Of a DNA stretch of 64,000 nucleotides, positions 1 through 13,566 are shown piece by piece. The first letter of the stretch is position 1; every line of letters begins with the position of its first letter. The notes beneath the pieces are model-generated. The model had not been told where the DNA came from, searched no databases, and saw nothing but the letters and a program-made list of their open reading frames with translations. This DNA is from Trichoplax adhaerens (Eukaryota; Placozoa; Uniplacotomia; Trichoplacea; Trichoplacidae): contig NW_002060958.1 in the NCBI RefSeq assembly GCF_000150275.1, positions 464,374 through 528,373 of the forward strand. The letters are read 5' to 3'. A program made the translations under genes and the position numbers.

Positions 1-1984
1 GAGTCCGATTTCTGTTCCTTGTACTGTAGCGACGTAACGCAAACACTGTATTTGTTCGTCGCTAGTCAATGTCATGGTATCGTAAGTCTTGCATGGGAAG
101 CTATACTGCCGATATGCTTTCTTCTAAGTTAATATGTCACCGATAGGGTAAGGCAGGACATGGCGACCTAAAGGCAATTTTTCCTTCCTATAAGTCTTAA
201 ATCAAATCCAATTTGATCTTTAATGATTGAGTAAATGATCATTGGAAGGCAACAGAACACTGCTGATGATGATAGACAGAGCAAATTTAAATTCTAACTT
301 GAAATGGAATGGATAATTGAATTTTGCTGAATCATCATCATCGGTATTAGGTTGCGTTCGGACAAATAATTCGTTCCATAACTTATGGCCAAATTTGAAC
401 CTTCATTTTAAAAAATGTTACAAGAAATTTCTTGCCTAGATCATTTAGGTTGTTGTCGAGTGAGAAATAAATATATCTGTCATACAGCTACCTCAGCATG
501 ATCTTCTATGGCAGCCCGTATCTTACCAAGAATAATATGGGATGGATGGGACTATCACCCCAACCTGTAGATCTTATATTTGAATTGAAACTTTAATTTT
601 CAATTTAAATGCCAAATTTTGGCTTCTGCCCTTGGCGAAGTGAAGTCGGTACAGTCTAAAGCCAATAAACAGTGTCAAAATTTTGAATACTACTGCATAT
701 AATCATTAGAATATTGTACTAGTAACTTATAACTTATATCAGTCGATTTTAAGTCGTGCTTGATAGGTGGTTTCTATTTTATACCCAATTCAATTTAATT
801 CAGCTGCTCTTGATAAAGGTGTACGTCGCATAAATTAAATAGCATTGACCGTATAACCACAGTAGAAAAGGTTAATCCTTGATGTTTTCTTATTTACCCA
901 CTATTTCACAAATCGTATGAGTCTCATTAAATAATTCTTATACCTATGTATGCGTACTCCAGGGATTTTATATTCGATCAATTGAAAAATCGGTTTCATT
1001 AGTTACTGAATATCAAGATGGACTACGATTGTATATTATTCTTCGAAATGGCTGTTATGGTAGCGTAAGTCATGTTTGGTTAGTTATGTCGTGGGTAGGA
1101 ACGAATATTCAAAACACCTTCCCCTATACGAGGATCTACCGATTGCAAAATTCTTACATCAAGCTAAAATAGGCTAAAAATGCAAGAGTGGATTCTCATT
1201 TAAGGTGCTCTATAGCACTACTGAAGATCGTAAAAAAAGTTAAATTTGCCAGTTCAAATCGAAACATGATTTCTCACATTCTCCATCGATATTCTCGCTA
1301 TGAAAGATTATGTCAATAGATTCGCGCAAGTTACATAGTAACAGAGTATGATTAATTAATTATTAGGCAGGCTACCAGGATAGAACATAAGTTAACTTGG
1401 CAGGCTATCTAGGGCTTCTTTTTGGTTTTAATCATGGGTCAATTCATTGAAATATCTATACTATGGCTGTCATGCTCCGTTACATCGACTATATTATTCC
1501 CTAGGGAAAACTGAACAAGAATATATCCTAATTATGACATTGTGATGTTATACTGCTTGTTAGGTGAAACAATACGCTGGCCACTTTGCTTATAAGAACT
1601 ATCACTATACTTGTACTTACTCGTTTAAGTGATTGTTAACCCAGTACTTCCTAATTTCAAGACATCAAGTAATGCCACATTTGGGAAGATTGCCATTGCT
1701 CACTATTTATTGAAGCTCAATTTTACTAATAAATTGTTAAACAAATGCAATCTTCAATTCAATCTGAACAGTACAGAGGAGAAAAAAAAATCGTTGTTGT
1801 AACGGAGCTATTCGTTATCGAGTTAAAGCGATTTGGTAGTGAACATACTCTTTTCTTATTTTTAGACTAGCTTACACGAGCCTACAATTTTTAAAAACTG
1901 TCATAAAGCAGATTTTGATCTTTATTCAGTTTGACTAACTTTATTGTGAGTTGTAGCAGTAGAAAAGAATAAGATATAATTGAC
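1..1984. other. AT-rich stretch without a recognisable gene
   Basis: I see no reading frame with convincing protein character on either strand and no RNA gene. The sequence is AT-rich and of ordinary complexity. It ends where the tandem repeat begins. Confidence 0.5.
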
Positions 1985-2757
1985 CTTATAACAAGAATTA
2001 GTAAACCAATATAGACTGAGATGTGCCTAGAGTTCATTATATAACGGTACGCGTAGTGGAGAATGGATGATTACGTAAATCTTCTATCACACTTCAATTT
2101 TAGCCATAATCAATTTATCGCTAAAGAAATACGAGTACTTTGCTGGAGCGTCATTAGTAATCATAAAATTAATAAATCAGTATGGATAAATGTGTACTTA
2201 GAGTTCGTTATAAAACCCGCAATGAATGATAAATCAAATCTGTCATCACAATCCAACTTTAATCATAAATCAATTTATTGCTAGAGAAGACTTTACCGTA
2301 GAGGAATTATTTATCATAAAGTAAAATCAATATGGACGAAGGCGTACATAGAGTTCATTATAATACCGGTCGTGGATGATGAATGATTAATCAGTTATCA
2401 CAGTTATGTTTTAGTCATAACCAATTCATCGCTGGCGTAATACTTTGTTGTTGCGGAATCAGTAATCCGAAAGTTAGTAAGTTAGTAAATCAATATGGAC
2501 GAAGGCGTACATAGAGTTCATTATATTCCCCGCAATGGATGATAGATCAAATCTGTCATCACAGTTCAATTTTAGTCATAATCAACTTATCGCTGGAGAA
2601 AACTTTGCTGTAGTGGAATCATGAATTAGAAAACTAGTAAGTCAATATGGACGAAGGTGTATATAGACTTCATTATAAATAGCCTTAGTGGGTGATTGGT
2701 GATCAAGTCTGTTAGCACAGTTCAATTTTAGTCATAATCAATTTATCGCTAATTGAT
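1985..2757. repeat. Diverged tandem repeat, about five copies of a ~155 bp unit
   Basis: A unit holding 'CATAATCAATTTATCG' and, about 80 bp further on, 'TCAATATGGACGAAGG', recurs. The first motif or a close variant sits near 2105, 2264, 2416, 2577 and 2733, giving spacings of 159, 152, 161 and 156 bp. Copies differ by substitutions and small indels. The short plus-strand ORF at 2063-2284 is a by-product of the repeat and shows no protein features. No gene is visible inside the array; it lies about 450 bp upstream of the proposed first exon of the Apaf-1-like gene. Confidence 0.8.
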
Positions 2758-3203
2758 TCTATATTGCTTGATCGTCCTTACGGTATAAGGGCGTAATTCA
2801 GTAGGACTTTAAGTATACGAGGTTAGCATCTAGACCAGAAGGGTCTATAGCAACGACAAAAAGTAATTCTCAGCAAAGAATTCCCCATGGGGTCTGGCTT
2901 CATGCCGTTGTAGTTATTGTTATTACAAAGGACTGCCTACTTAACAGTAACCGTTGAACTAATAGATTGTAAAGAATGTTGATCTTTTTATTCTTAACGA
3001 TAATCGGGATACACCGTTTGTAAAATACTGAATGGACGTCGTTAGATAATTTTATCCTCGTTAGAGCACCATAACATTCTCAATGTAACTGCAAGTTCGC
3101 GGCTTAGGCTAGAAATAATTGGCTAATCAATATTATAGAAACTGACATAAGAGATCAATCTCAATCTTGGCTGTTTAATTAAAGAAGTCATTGCGGACCA
3201 AAA
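2758..3203. other. Upstream region of the Apaf-1-like gene
   Basis: No gene seen. Contains a small hairpin-forming stretch near 2830-2855 (TAGACC, short loop, GGGTCTA) and the CCATGG-centred palindrome CCCCATGGGG near 2883. Promoter and 5' UTR of the downstream gene probably lie here, but I can mark no promoter element with confidence. Confidence 0.35.
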
Positions 3204-6200
3204 ATGTCGGATTTCATAGAAGATCTTAATCCTTTATCAGGTAAATTCTCTTTTAATTAACCGGTAAGTACACAGTAAATTAATCATCCACTGAAGGCCA
3301 ATAACGATGAAATGTTAGTACTAAAATTAGTGTACTCGAGTATGCATAAGTTTACGAATAGAACGATTGCAAATCTTTCAAAGGCCTACTCAAAAAAGAA
3401 GTAGAACGACTAGTAAGGACGAGAGGCTCAAGTAAATATATCCAAGACCTAGACACCACTCTTATCCGTATTTAGACTAGATAGGTTGTAATTTAGAGCC
3501 CAATATTACAGCAGTATCCTTTAAAATCCTAATCCTTACCATTTGAACTAGAATGACTGTAAATCTTTTGATCACCTACCCGGAAAGATGTTAGACGAAT
3601 AAGAGCGTGTAACCTAAGCAAAATATATCATGGCTTCGACACCAATTTTATCCATTTTTTAGTTGGATAGCTTTAAAATTTTAAAATGTGATACCATAAC
3701 AGCTTAAAATATTATACTACAGCTCAAATATTCACTAACTAATGACAGAATAGGTTATGATAAGTGCGTTAAGTTAAAATAATAAATAAAACTTTCTTAA
3801 TGATACGGAATTAAACTGTTTATTGTTTAGCTATTAGATCATTGTAGATTACTTTAGATCGCTTATTTTGAGCGATTTGTGGCGATAGTAATCAATTAAA
3901 TCAATATACAAACAGATTGCATAACAATATTAGAACTACAATCCATAGTATTGAAAACTAAGTTGATGCAAGAGCCAAACTAGATTGCAGCGACATTATA
4001 AATTTGCCAGGATTGAATTAGCTGTTTATTTACATTACACCATTTTACCATGTTCTTCGTCATTATAGATTTCTTAATTGGAGTCCCTGCTACGCTTACA
4101 AGCTGCTATATAGTTCGAGAGCAATTTGTCCATCAAATTTTTAGACAGTTACAGGATAAGAATTTTATCCAAGGCCACCTATTAGTGTATGGATTGCCTG
4201 GCACGGGCAAAACGATTGCTGTTAGCCAAGCTGTCTCATTATGGTCGTTGTCTGCTCCACAGGAAGAAGATCGGCCGATATTTCGGGTTGCTTATTGGAC
4301 TAAAATAGGTACATTTCGCTTTATACCAGTTATTTACCAACTAAATCTTCATTAAGTAGTAAGAGACATTTGTCTAAACTCCTCTTAGAATAAGGCCTTT
4401 TTCATGGCTTAATCGAGACGACAGAGCTATCGATAACCTTTCTGTCTTACTTTTAAAGTCTGACAGTATTTTATAAATACTATTTTCATATTAGATTGTT
4501 TACAGAAACCAAGTACTATTAATTGCACTTTTATGTTTGTAGAAATATCCCATAGTCGTTACGTTATTCTTATAAGCTGTAAAAGTTTAAAATGGCAGCA
4601 TTTTCCGTCAAGGATTTGCTGCAAAATAGCGTTCAGTAAATAATACACACATATTAATACACATATAGTAGAGAGAATCCACATCTCCTGCTTCTCGATC
4701 ATAAAAAAATGAAATTGATTCATGATACTAGCTCAGTGTTTTAAATTTTGAAATATCTAGTAAGCATCATAAGAATACTTAGCCAAGGATATAATTCATT
4801 CTTTCAAGGCAAATGAAATCCATTTTTCAATACTGTAAATACTTATATAAAGGATTCGCTGCTTAAAACTTGCTTTCTAGGAAATGTCGACAATGGTAAC
4901 TTATTCCACATACTAATTCAGCTATGCATCCAAATGGGTTTAAGTTGGGAAAAACGACCTCGAGATTTAGATGAAGTTACTCCATGCATTGAACAATTTC
5001 TGCAGGGTATGCCAACGCCGTTAACATCCGATTTACTTATACCTATAACATGAATAGTATGAAGAATGCATCGTATTTATCATTAACTAATGCTTAGGAT
5101 CGATATGTATTTTCTAGCTAACAGCCACAAGTTTGAGATTCTTTTCATTTTCGACGATATATGGGATAAATCGCATTTAGACTATCTAACATTTGCTAAG
5201 AAAGCTGTCTTGACTTCTCGTTTTAACTATCCGCAATGGCAAGAAAACTATCATAGTTTCATTAAAGCACCGGTTAGTCATAATTTCTTTCATTCATAAG
5301 TATACTAAATATTCTTCCATAGTCTTTCTATTTATAGTGAATAATCGAACCAAGCTTTAGGTCAAGTAATTAAGAAAGCTCATCAAATAATATTCTCTTA
5401 GAATGGTTTATTCGGGCAAATGTAGATTAACATTAAAGATTTAATCCCTATAGGAGCAATTTACGTCTGATGAAGTAATACAAGTATTGGACGGTTATAT
5501 CTATAATCATAATTCACAAATCGTTCTTGAAAGTGAATTGATGACAAGGGTTATTCAGAGCTGTCAGGGCTTACCTTTAGCCATCTCTTTATTGAGGAGT
5601 TTAACTTTGGAAACAGAGGAGCACTGGAAAGAAGTAATTGACATTATGGAGTCAAAACCAGTGGAGCCCAAATTTCCGGATTATGAATTCAACTTATACG
5701 ACTTTATTATGATGTGTATTAATAACTTGGAGCCTGAAAAGAATGAATTATTTCAATTACTTGGTGTTTTTAAAAGAATTCCCATCCCATTTCGCTCCAT
5801 TATGTGCTTATGGAAACGTAACGAAGCTGAAGTATATGAAATGATGAAAGTGCTGGATGAGAAAGCGCTAATTACTTATTATGATAATGTCGATATAAAT
5901 GCAAGGTATGGCTAATATCCAGTCTGGAGATTTTATTGATTTTATTTATCAATATAGCTTGGCATAGAAATTTTAATCACTTTAACGATCATATCAACAA
6001 AACCGCAGTGTTAATAAAAAAGGATTTGGTTGCATACGTAACCATCTTATGTAAATATAGTTTACTGTATTAAAGAATCATGGCATATTACTAAGTTAAA
6101 TAAAGCAGTGACAATAAATCTGAAATTGAATTTTTAGGTCATAATGAAGAACTCTCTAGCTTTAATCGGCTATACTTCTAATTAATTGATATTGCACTAA

Positions 6201-9200
6201 GCTTAACTGCATTTATAATTAGCCTATCATGATAGTGGATACTGGCTAAAAATATAAAAATGTTGACAGTTATCTTTTTCCATATACCGGCAAATTATTA
6301 GGTATTGCATCATTCACGATTTAATAATCGACTGTCTGCAGCAACATCCAGATCGCCAAGAAATAAATCATATACATATGGCAGAATTAAATAAAAATCT
6401 TGTTGAAAACTATTGGCAATTATGGCGAAAACAGCAGTGTAACTACAAAGATGATGGCTATTTTTACCAGCATATAATTGACCATGCTATAGAAGCTCGT
6501 CATAAAGAAACCCTTCAAGGCCTTATGACCGATTTAAAATGGATGAGAGCTAAAGTTATAGCATGCAACACCCTCCATTGCCTATACGCAGATATTTTGA
6601 AATATATGAAATCTACCCACCTCAGTGAAACTACAGTAAGTTCCCACAAACGGCCTAAAATTTACTCATAGCTAGAAACAATGAATATTCTTAAATCTCC
6701 TTTACATAACTTCATGTTTACAATTTTGTTGTGTCATCTATTAAATACATCATCTAACATTTAATGAGATAAAACTAGTAAATGTCGACGAAATTAATCG
6801 GAATTAATCTCTCCATTGTGTAAGCGTTTATAAACGATAGAAACATCGCCTTAGATTATCAAATTATTAAATTTAAATAGAATTTCGCTCATTTGTAATG
6901 TGTCCTTTGCTGCTAATCCGCTCTATTCACATGTAGATTTCTTTATTATAGGCAATTATGGACATTTCTGAACTATACGACTTTCTACGGCAGAATCAGT
7001 CCTATTTCAACTTGGAGAAAATGGACTTTTCACAATTTCTGTTGAGTTGTAGTAGTCATAATAGCTGGATTCAAGAGAAAGCACTGCAAATTGTTGACAG
7101 TAAAGCGAAAGAAGATAATTTCAAATTCCATGTTATGATGACGGCGTAAGTTAATCATGACAAGATTCTGAAGATTTCATATCTTGTAAAGTTGCACTAT
7201 CATATTAATTAATACGATTTATGGGTACTTATTTACAGCTATCCTACTCCATCCTTCAGCTATCTAACATTTTGGAACAATAACAAACTAATTGGAAGAT
7301 GCTGGAATGATGTATTACCGCGACTTTCCAATGGCAGTATCGATAATTCAAAAATAATCTCCACTCATTATAATGGAACTTTGGATAGCTGTATAGTAGT
7401 AAGCTAGCTTTAATAATGCTATAATAGTGAACATAGATGAAGGCGACAGCTTTAGATCTTGCAGTTAGACTAAAAATAGGGGTACTAATAGCTCTATTCC
7501 TAATAGTTTAAAGATTTTTCACTCTAACTACCGATCATTTCTGTAATTTTCAATTTGAAGGTAATTGACAACCAAACAGGTGATACAAAGTATAAATTGC
7601 CATTGCCAGCAATTTGGGTTGAAGAAGTTCGAATTTCATCAGATAGTAAATTGATGGCCTATTCAAGCCAAGGGGTAAAATATTCATTTACTCATTATAC
7701 CCCTTTAAACATATTAGGTCTTAAAATACAAATTCGATAATCACAGTTTGTACATGTTCTATGTCTACTTTTATCTATTCTCTCCTTTATTACGCACTTT
7801 CCATTCTAAAGGATGAGAGCCTAGAAATTTTTGGAAAGTTATAACATCTAACGATAGTGCATACTGTTTAAGCTTTAATGCATTTACATTTTAATACCAT
7901 CAATTTTGCACTATTACTCTCTTCAGAGTACAGGTTTCTAAAAGTACTGGTAGTATTGAAAGCTACCTAAGATAGTGCAAAAAATAATTATAAGGACCAT
8001 TTCTTTTACTAGACATGGAAAGTATGCTATATTGACTCTTTCGAACATCTTCCCTTTATCGATGAAAGTGGTATAAAGCATGCATTAGAATGCTGTAATT
8101 TCGAATTCTTATCCTGTGAAACTACTCCTGCAATGTTAATGACTTTATCAGTTGACCGGATGCATATAATTGTAAGCGCAATAAAGTAATAAGTTCATTT
8201 CTTGATTACCCTATTTACTTCATTATAGCTCCGATATAGGTAATATTCCTGTAATATAGATTTTGCAGTTTTAATAAATCTGGTAACTGTTTTCATAAGT
8301 CTAACTAGTATAAAAGGATACACTATAATGATAGATTTGATAATCGTCTTACTTGAACAGTTTCGTGAAGAAAAACTCTTCTTAATGCAAAATGTTATCG
8401 TATCTTCGTTATTAAATGTCTAGATATGGGAAGTAAGTGGTAATAAAATCCAACGCACAACGAAATCGATAGCAAGCCAACAAGAGATTACTTTATTCCA
8501 AACCTTACCTAAAGGTGGTAAATTTCTGCTACTGCGTAAGAAATACAATCAGCATCAAGGACAACAGGAGAAAGATTGGGTCAATGAATGTCTGATCGAG
8601 GTACATATTTTATTATTATTTCATGTAAAAATTAGTAGTTATTTCGTAGCTTTGGGCTGCTCACAACAGGATAATGATATCCAAACCTTAACGATTCGTT
8701 ACATGGTTGCAAATCAATTTCACAGCAACTATAATATCTTTAAGGCTGAATTATTATAAATCGAACTTAACCAATACAATATTTTAAATTCAATTCATGC
8801 GATATTGTAAGAAATCAATCAGTTATTGTCAACTAATACTCTGTAATTATCGAAATTTTCGAAGATTTGGAATATACTGCCATTTTTTTGCCATCAATCT
8901 ATTCGAGTTCCAGGACGAATTAAGTGTGATGGAAATTCATATAGCATAAGTAAACATGGAAATAAAGCAATGGAATTAAGTCATGTGCAATACACTTCCA
9001 ATGATTACCTCAATATTGTTGCGCTATACCATTCCAAAGCCTATAAAGGTTCTGTTTTAGGCTTATTAACCATGGTAAACCGTGGAAATACATCGATTGA
9101 TTTTATTACAATGTGGAAAAGACATTTTAAGATAATTCATCATGATCCCAAGTGTATCAACCATTCAGCTATATCCGATGACGGGCAATATTTAGCAATC

Positions 9201-12200
9201 TTGAATGGTCAGGGTAATCTGATGGTAAGCTAGTATGCATACGAGTACACCTACTACATGTTTCTGTAGACGCAGATATTAGGAAATCGTTAGCAAATCT
9301 ATCAAAAAATGAACGTTGGACTATGTATATACATAAGAAAAAGGTGCCGCTTATTTCTGGCTAAATTAAACAGATTAAAGATTATAGACCTTCTCCACAG
9401 TATCTTCAGTAGTACTACCGTTTTATAATTTACATGTCTCGATCCCGATGTTAGTCCTCAACTTTGCGGGTTAGTAAAGCATGAAATTCGCTCTCATAAT
9501 TTGCATTGTCTACCAGCCTACCTTAGAATAGCTTATCACATACATTGATGGAGGCTAAAATATTACATATGAAGAGAATAGAAGAAAACAGTTGTATTCA
9601 TAACAAGCAAAATGTCTGTACATTATTGTTAATACCCCGGACTAGTTTTATTTTAAGTAAAACTCTCCCTTCATGAATCAATTTCTAATAATATTCAGTT
9701 TAATTTCACGATTGCAAGAATATTAACCATATAATTTTGGGATTTAATCTATGCACAAGTGATGCAATAGAACCCTACCTGTACCCATGGTTAATAGTCA
9801 ATTAATTTAATCTCATGATTACAAGAATATGTGAATAATATAATTGCAGGGTTTCGCATATGTGCACGTGATGCAATAGAATCCTGTATGTATCCATTAT
9901 TAATATTTAATTTAATCTCATGATTGGAAGAATATTTGAAGTATATATATTTAGGGTTTTATGCATACGTAAGTGATGTAGATGGGACCCTATCTGCATC
10001 CTTTATGAATAATTAATTTTTATCCTTACGCTTGCAAGAATAGTTGCCCTATATAATTTTATGGTTTCATATATGCTTAAGGTGATACAGTATGACCCTA
10101 CCCATATTCATTATGATTTTAGTGAACCTTTTATAGTTGTAATCGATAGTTGTTAAAAATCTACACTATATTTAGCTTACCAAAATTAACAGTAACTTGT
10201 AATCACTTCTTCAAAACCAACAGGTTTTTCGAATCGACGGCAATAGTATTAGTGAATATGTAATTATAAACTGCATGCAAACTATACGTCAACTGCTATT
10301 TGTTCCCACTGGCTACGATCTATTAACGTACGATTGCTCGTCTCAAAAACTTTATGGATTTACGGTAACAGGTAAAACCGATTTTCAAATACTGCTAATG
10401 ATGAGCATAAAACTATTTAGAAATTATTTAATGAAGCAAAGGATATTATTTATCCATTATACAATACAGATCGTAATTTGAAATGGCAAAAGATGGATAG
10501 TGAAAGCAAAATAGCGTTTCGCCAATGTCATAACGAAGATTACAATTGCGGTAAAGTGCTTGATTCCAGTTGCACCTTTATCGATTGTATTCCATACGTC
10601 ACCAAGCTCATGAAGATGAACGATGAAAGTCTAAGACTAATAGTAAGTTACATGGACTACTTTGGATTACGTTTCATCATAATAAGCAGATTCTGCGTAG
10701 ATTTATTATGATAACTTACCGTTTAACAGCATCTGTAGTCTATTCTTCAGTAATTTGATTTGGAAAATGATAACTTCTGCTGTTTTTAGTATTTGAAAAT
10801 CGAGCGAGCAGCAACTTTTTTAAGTTCCATAATTATGAATACTAAAATAGAAATCATAATCAAATTTACAATACTTGAATGACCTAGAATACGTTCAGTA
10901 CATTCACCTATAAATAATTTAATTACAGCTAAATATTATCAACAGTTAGTTTCTGCATATATGGTCAGTTTAATATTGTATTTTCATCGCAATTCTGCGG
11001 AATTCCTCACGTGTAAAATATTAAGATACTCAAGAATAGGAAAATTTCTAATAGGTCTATACCGGAGAATCTTTAGAAGCTATATCCAAGTGTAACCTGG
11101 GCGAATATAAGTGTGAAAGAAAGTATAGCTGCTTCTTATTTCATAATCTAGATTCAATCGTTGTCGTTCAACGCTATAAATGCAATCAAACACATTGGAC
11201 CAAGCTAGTAACTACTTCTCATTGGCATTTTAGCTTAGTTCAGGTGAGGAGATGATGTCCAAAGCTGAAATGATTCGTCAGCTGTACTATTATGAGATTT
11301 ACTTAGAAACGGCAGCTGCTAAAACTGTAAACACATCTAATTAAGAATACCCATGCTACGGTCAATCCTGGGAATCGGGTACCCATACATCCGAATTATG
11401 AAATAGAAGATATTAACTAATGATGGGGACAGATACTACTAACCTATGTTTACATTAATGCCGTAACTTACCACACAATGTCTTGTCCTAATCTATAAGT
11501 CAATTTTATGATTCAAAAAAACTATCCAGCATCGTCACTTCATTGATCAAAACTGCTAGAAGCGTATACGCTGCTAGCGTATATAGTAATTATCCTTGCC
11601 AAAATAGTAGTACATAATTATTATAATAATTATAATTATAATCAAGAGTATCCGCTTATTCAGATTATAAAATTCAAGATATTAACTTACAGTAGGAATA
11701 AACAACTAATATACCTTAAAACTAGTAATTTAACTTTCAATAGACTTTCTTGTCCCAATTTTATTAACCTATTTTATACTCAAAGAGATCTACCAGCAGC
11801 GTTACTTCATTAGTCAAGATAGCTAGGTGCTGGCACATGCGGCAATTATTCTCGCAAATAGAGTAGTCTAATTAATTATGTAACATTGAAGAAAAAGTTC
11901 CAAAGTGTTTTCTAATCAAAAATAAAATCGCTCCCCTTAATCCGTCATTCGACAGTAGATAATTGATAGAATTTTTACTCTAATTTATATACGATTAAAA
12001 TAGCGCGCTAACGCCAATAACGAATTTCTAAAAGTTAATAGAAGAATATTATTCTTGGAAATAAGTCAAATTATTGTCTTAACATAATCACAGAGACAGT
12101 TAAATTCCCATTCTTAGCTTAATAACGCTTAATGGTACATTATTTTAATATCTATGCAATAATGTATGGTTTTGTTGTTATGTTAAGACTAAATATCATT

Positions 12201-13566
12201 TGTCATGAGTCTTCTTAAGATAACCAAAGCGAACTTTTCTAATGTTATTTATTAGTATGACAACATACAAATGCCAGCAGCTGATTCCAAACAAGTAGAA
12301 CATATCTTTGATAATTCAGATTATAACCTAACGATCACGGAAGCAGTATATAGAGCAAGTGATAAAAAATTGATATTCATTCTAAAAATGCTAGTAAGTA
12401 AATGGATTTCGCTATGACTACATGCACATCATTTTAATACTCTAAATATTTGGATATTAACTAATCCACTTTTAATTTGCTTTTTATAATAATATAGTAT
12501 CCGGATTTATTCCAGAAGTTTGCAATTTTTATTATTGATCGACCTAGTGGTAATAAGGTGATCTACTGTGAAAACGTTCATAATATCCAACTATCGACTA
12601 TGATCTACTGTGACGATCGAAACTGTATCCTCCATCAGTGGTTGATAAATGGAGACCACGCCATCAAGGTATATATATATGTTATATAACTTTACGGCTA
12701 ATTTGTAATAATATAAGGATTAGTTAATAATTTCATTCTTTGCCATGCAGTGGTATAGAATTGGGGATGATATCAACAAAAGTGCGCTAGTAAAGGAGCA
12801 TCAATATAAATACTATAATGGATTAGCTTGCAAAATTGATACACCAAATAAGAAATCATTGCAAGATGTAAACTTGCTCATTTCTCCATGGGACACCATA
12901 AGCATGTTGGAAACCTTTAACACCGCGGATACAGAGCTATTTGTAAGTTGTTGTGGCTATGATTCAAAGTATGCAATATACTGACCAATGTTTTGTTATT
13001 CTCCGAAATTAAATCACTCCTTAATTCCAAGTCTTATTTTTTAAAACGATCAATTTATAATATAATTTAAATTGAAACTTGTTAATACTTTGCCTACCTA
13101 GATTAAATATTCAAATAAATCGAAAGAGTGCTGTATATTGCAAAATGGAGATGAAAAAATGGTATAGAGTTATTTAATAACATTAAGTATCCGAGCATAC
13201 ATTTATTAATCTAAAAAAGAATCATTACCTTAATATAAATCTACCTGTTTCTAGATGTTTCATCTTAGTCGTCGTCGACTTTTTATGAAAAATTACAAGT
13301 GGACAGGAAAATTTTTCGATTTTAATGCAGTTTATCAACCTACGGTCAATTTCCCATCAACTTATTGGCTAAATCAATTTTTCATTGTTCTTGATCGAGA
13401 TCATCGTAGAATTTGTTTTTATGATACTGTCAATATGAATTTAATACAAGTTTATGACTCACCTCTCAACTTTAATTTGATTAGAGCTGACTGCAATAAA
13501 GCCCAATCCTTACTTTTATGCCAGTATGAAAACCATCAATATGGTATTCTTAAACCAGTATACTAG
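3204..13566 (+). CDS. Apaf-1-like NB-ARC / WD-repeat protein (20 exons)
   Basis: Apoptosome-type STAND ATPase; in the Apaf-1 family, nucleotide exchange drives assembly of a caspase-activating platform in the cytosol. Exons by splice signal and phase: 3204-3240, 4069-4308, 4881-5006, 5118-5272, 5454-5905, 6302-6635, 6952-7145, 7239-7398, 7561-7674, 8013-8171, 8424-8600, 8670-8697 (tentative), 8914-9224, 10224-10364, 10421-10642, 11055-11243, 12256-12393, 12498-12668, 12751-12942, 13255-13566. All phases agree, giving 1283 aa (human Apaf-1 about 1250). Seen: Walker A GLPGTGKT (about residues 54-61), Walker B LFIFDDIWD (143-151), sensor-like LTSR (166-169), GLPLA (225-229), a winged-helix HDL near 342, then an Apaf-1-like helical region. 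From exon 7 on, several exons open with WD-type 'W-x-V' strands (TWKV, IWEV, VFRI, WYRI). Only 12 residues precede the NB-ARC linker, so no CARD is encoded in this model. Exon 1 is the least certain part; exon 12 has a weak donor. Confidence 0.85.
3330..3720. repeat. Diverged direct duplication in intron 1 of the Apaf-1-like gene
   Basis: Two segments about 187 bp apart resemble each other: 'GATTGCAAATCTTT' near 3364 and 'GACTGTAAATCTTT' near 3551, each followed by similar sequence ending in a 'TATCC..TTTTAG' stretch. Strongly diverged; no coding content. Confidence 0.4.
9700..10125. repeat. Intronic tandem repeat, four copies of ~106 bp
   Basis: Inside the longest well-supported intron (9225-10223) of the Apaf-1-like gene. 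The 'CAAGAATA' core of each copy lies near 9714, 9821, 9926 and 10034 (spacings 107, 105, 108 bp). A second shared block reads like 'GTGATGCAATAGAA-CCCTA'. Copies are diverged, so the array is old. No ORF of note. Confidence 0.75.
11340..11890. repeat. Diverged ~265 bp direct duplication in an intron
   Basis: Within the 1012 bp intron 11244-12255. 'CCAGCATCGTCACTTCATT' near 11528 has the counterpart 'CCAGCAGCGTTACTTCATT' near 11793. Flanking blocks ('GATATTAACT' before, 'GGCAATTATTCT'-like after) also pair. Two copies only; no coding content. Confidence 0.55.
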
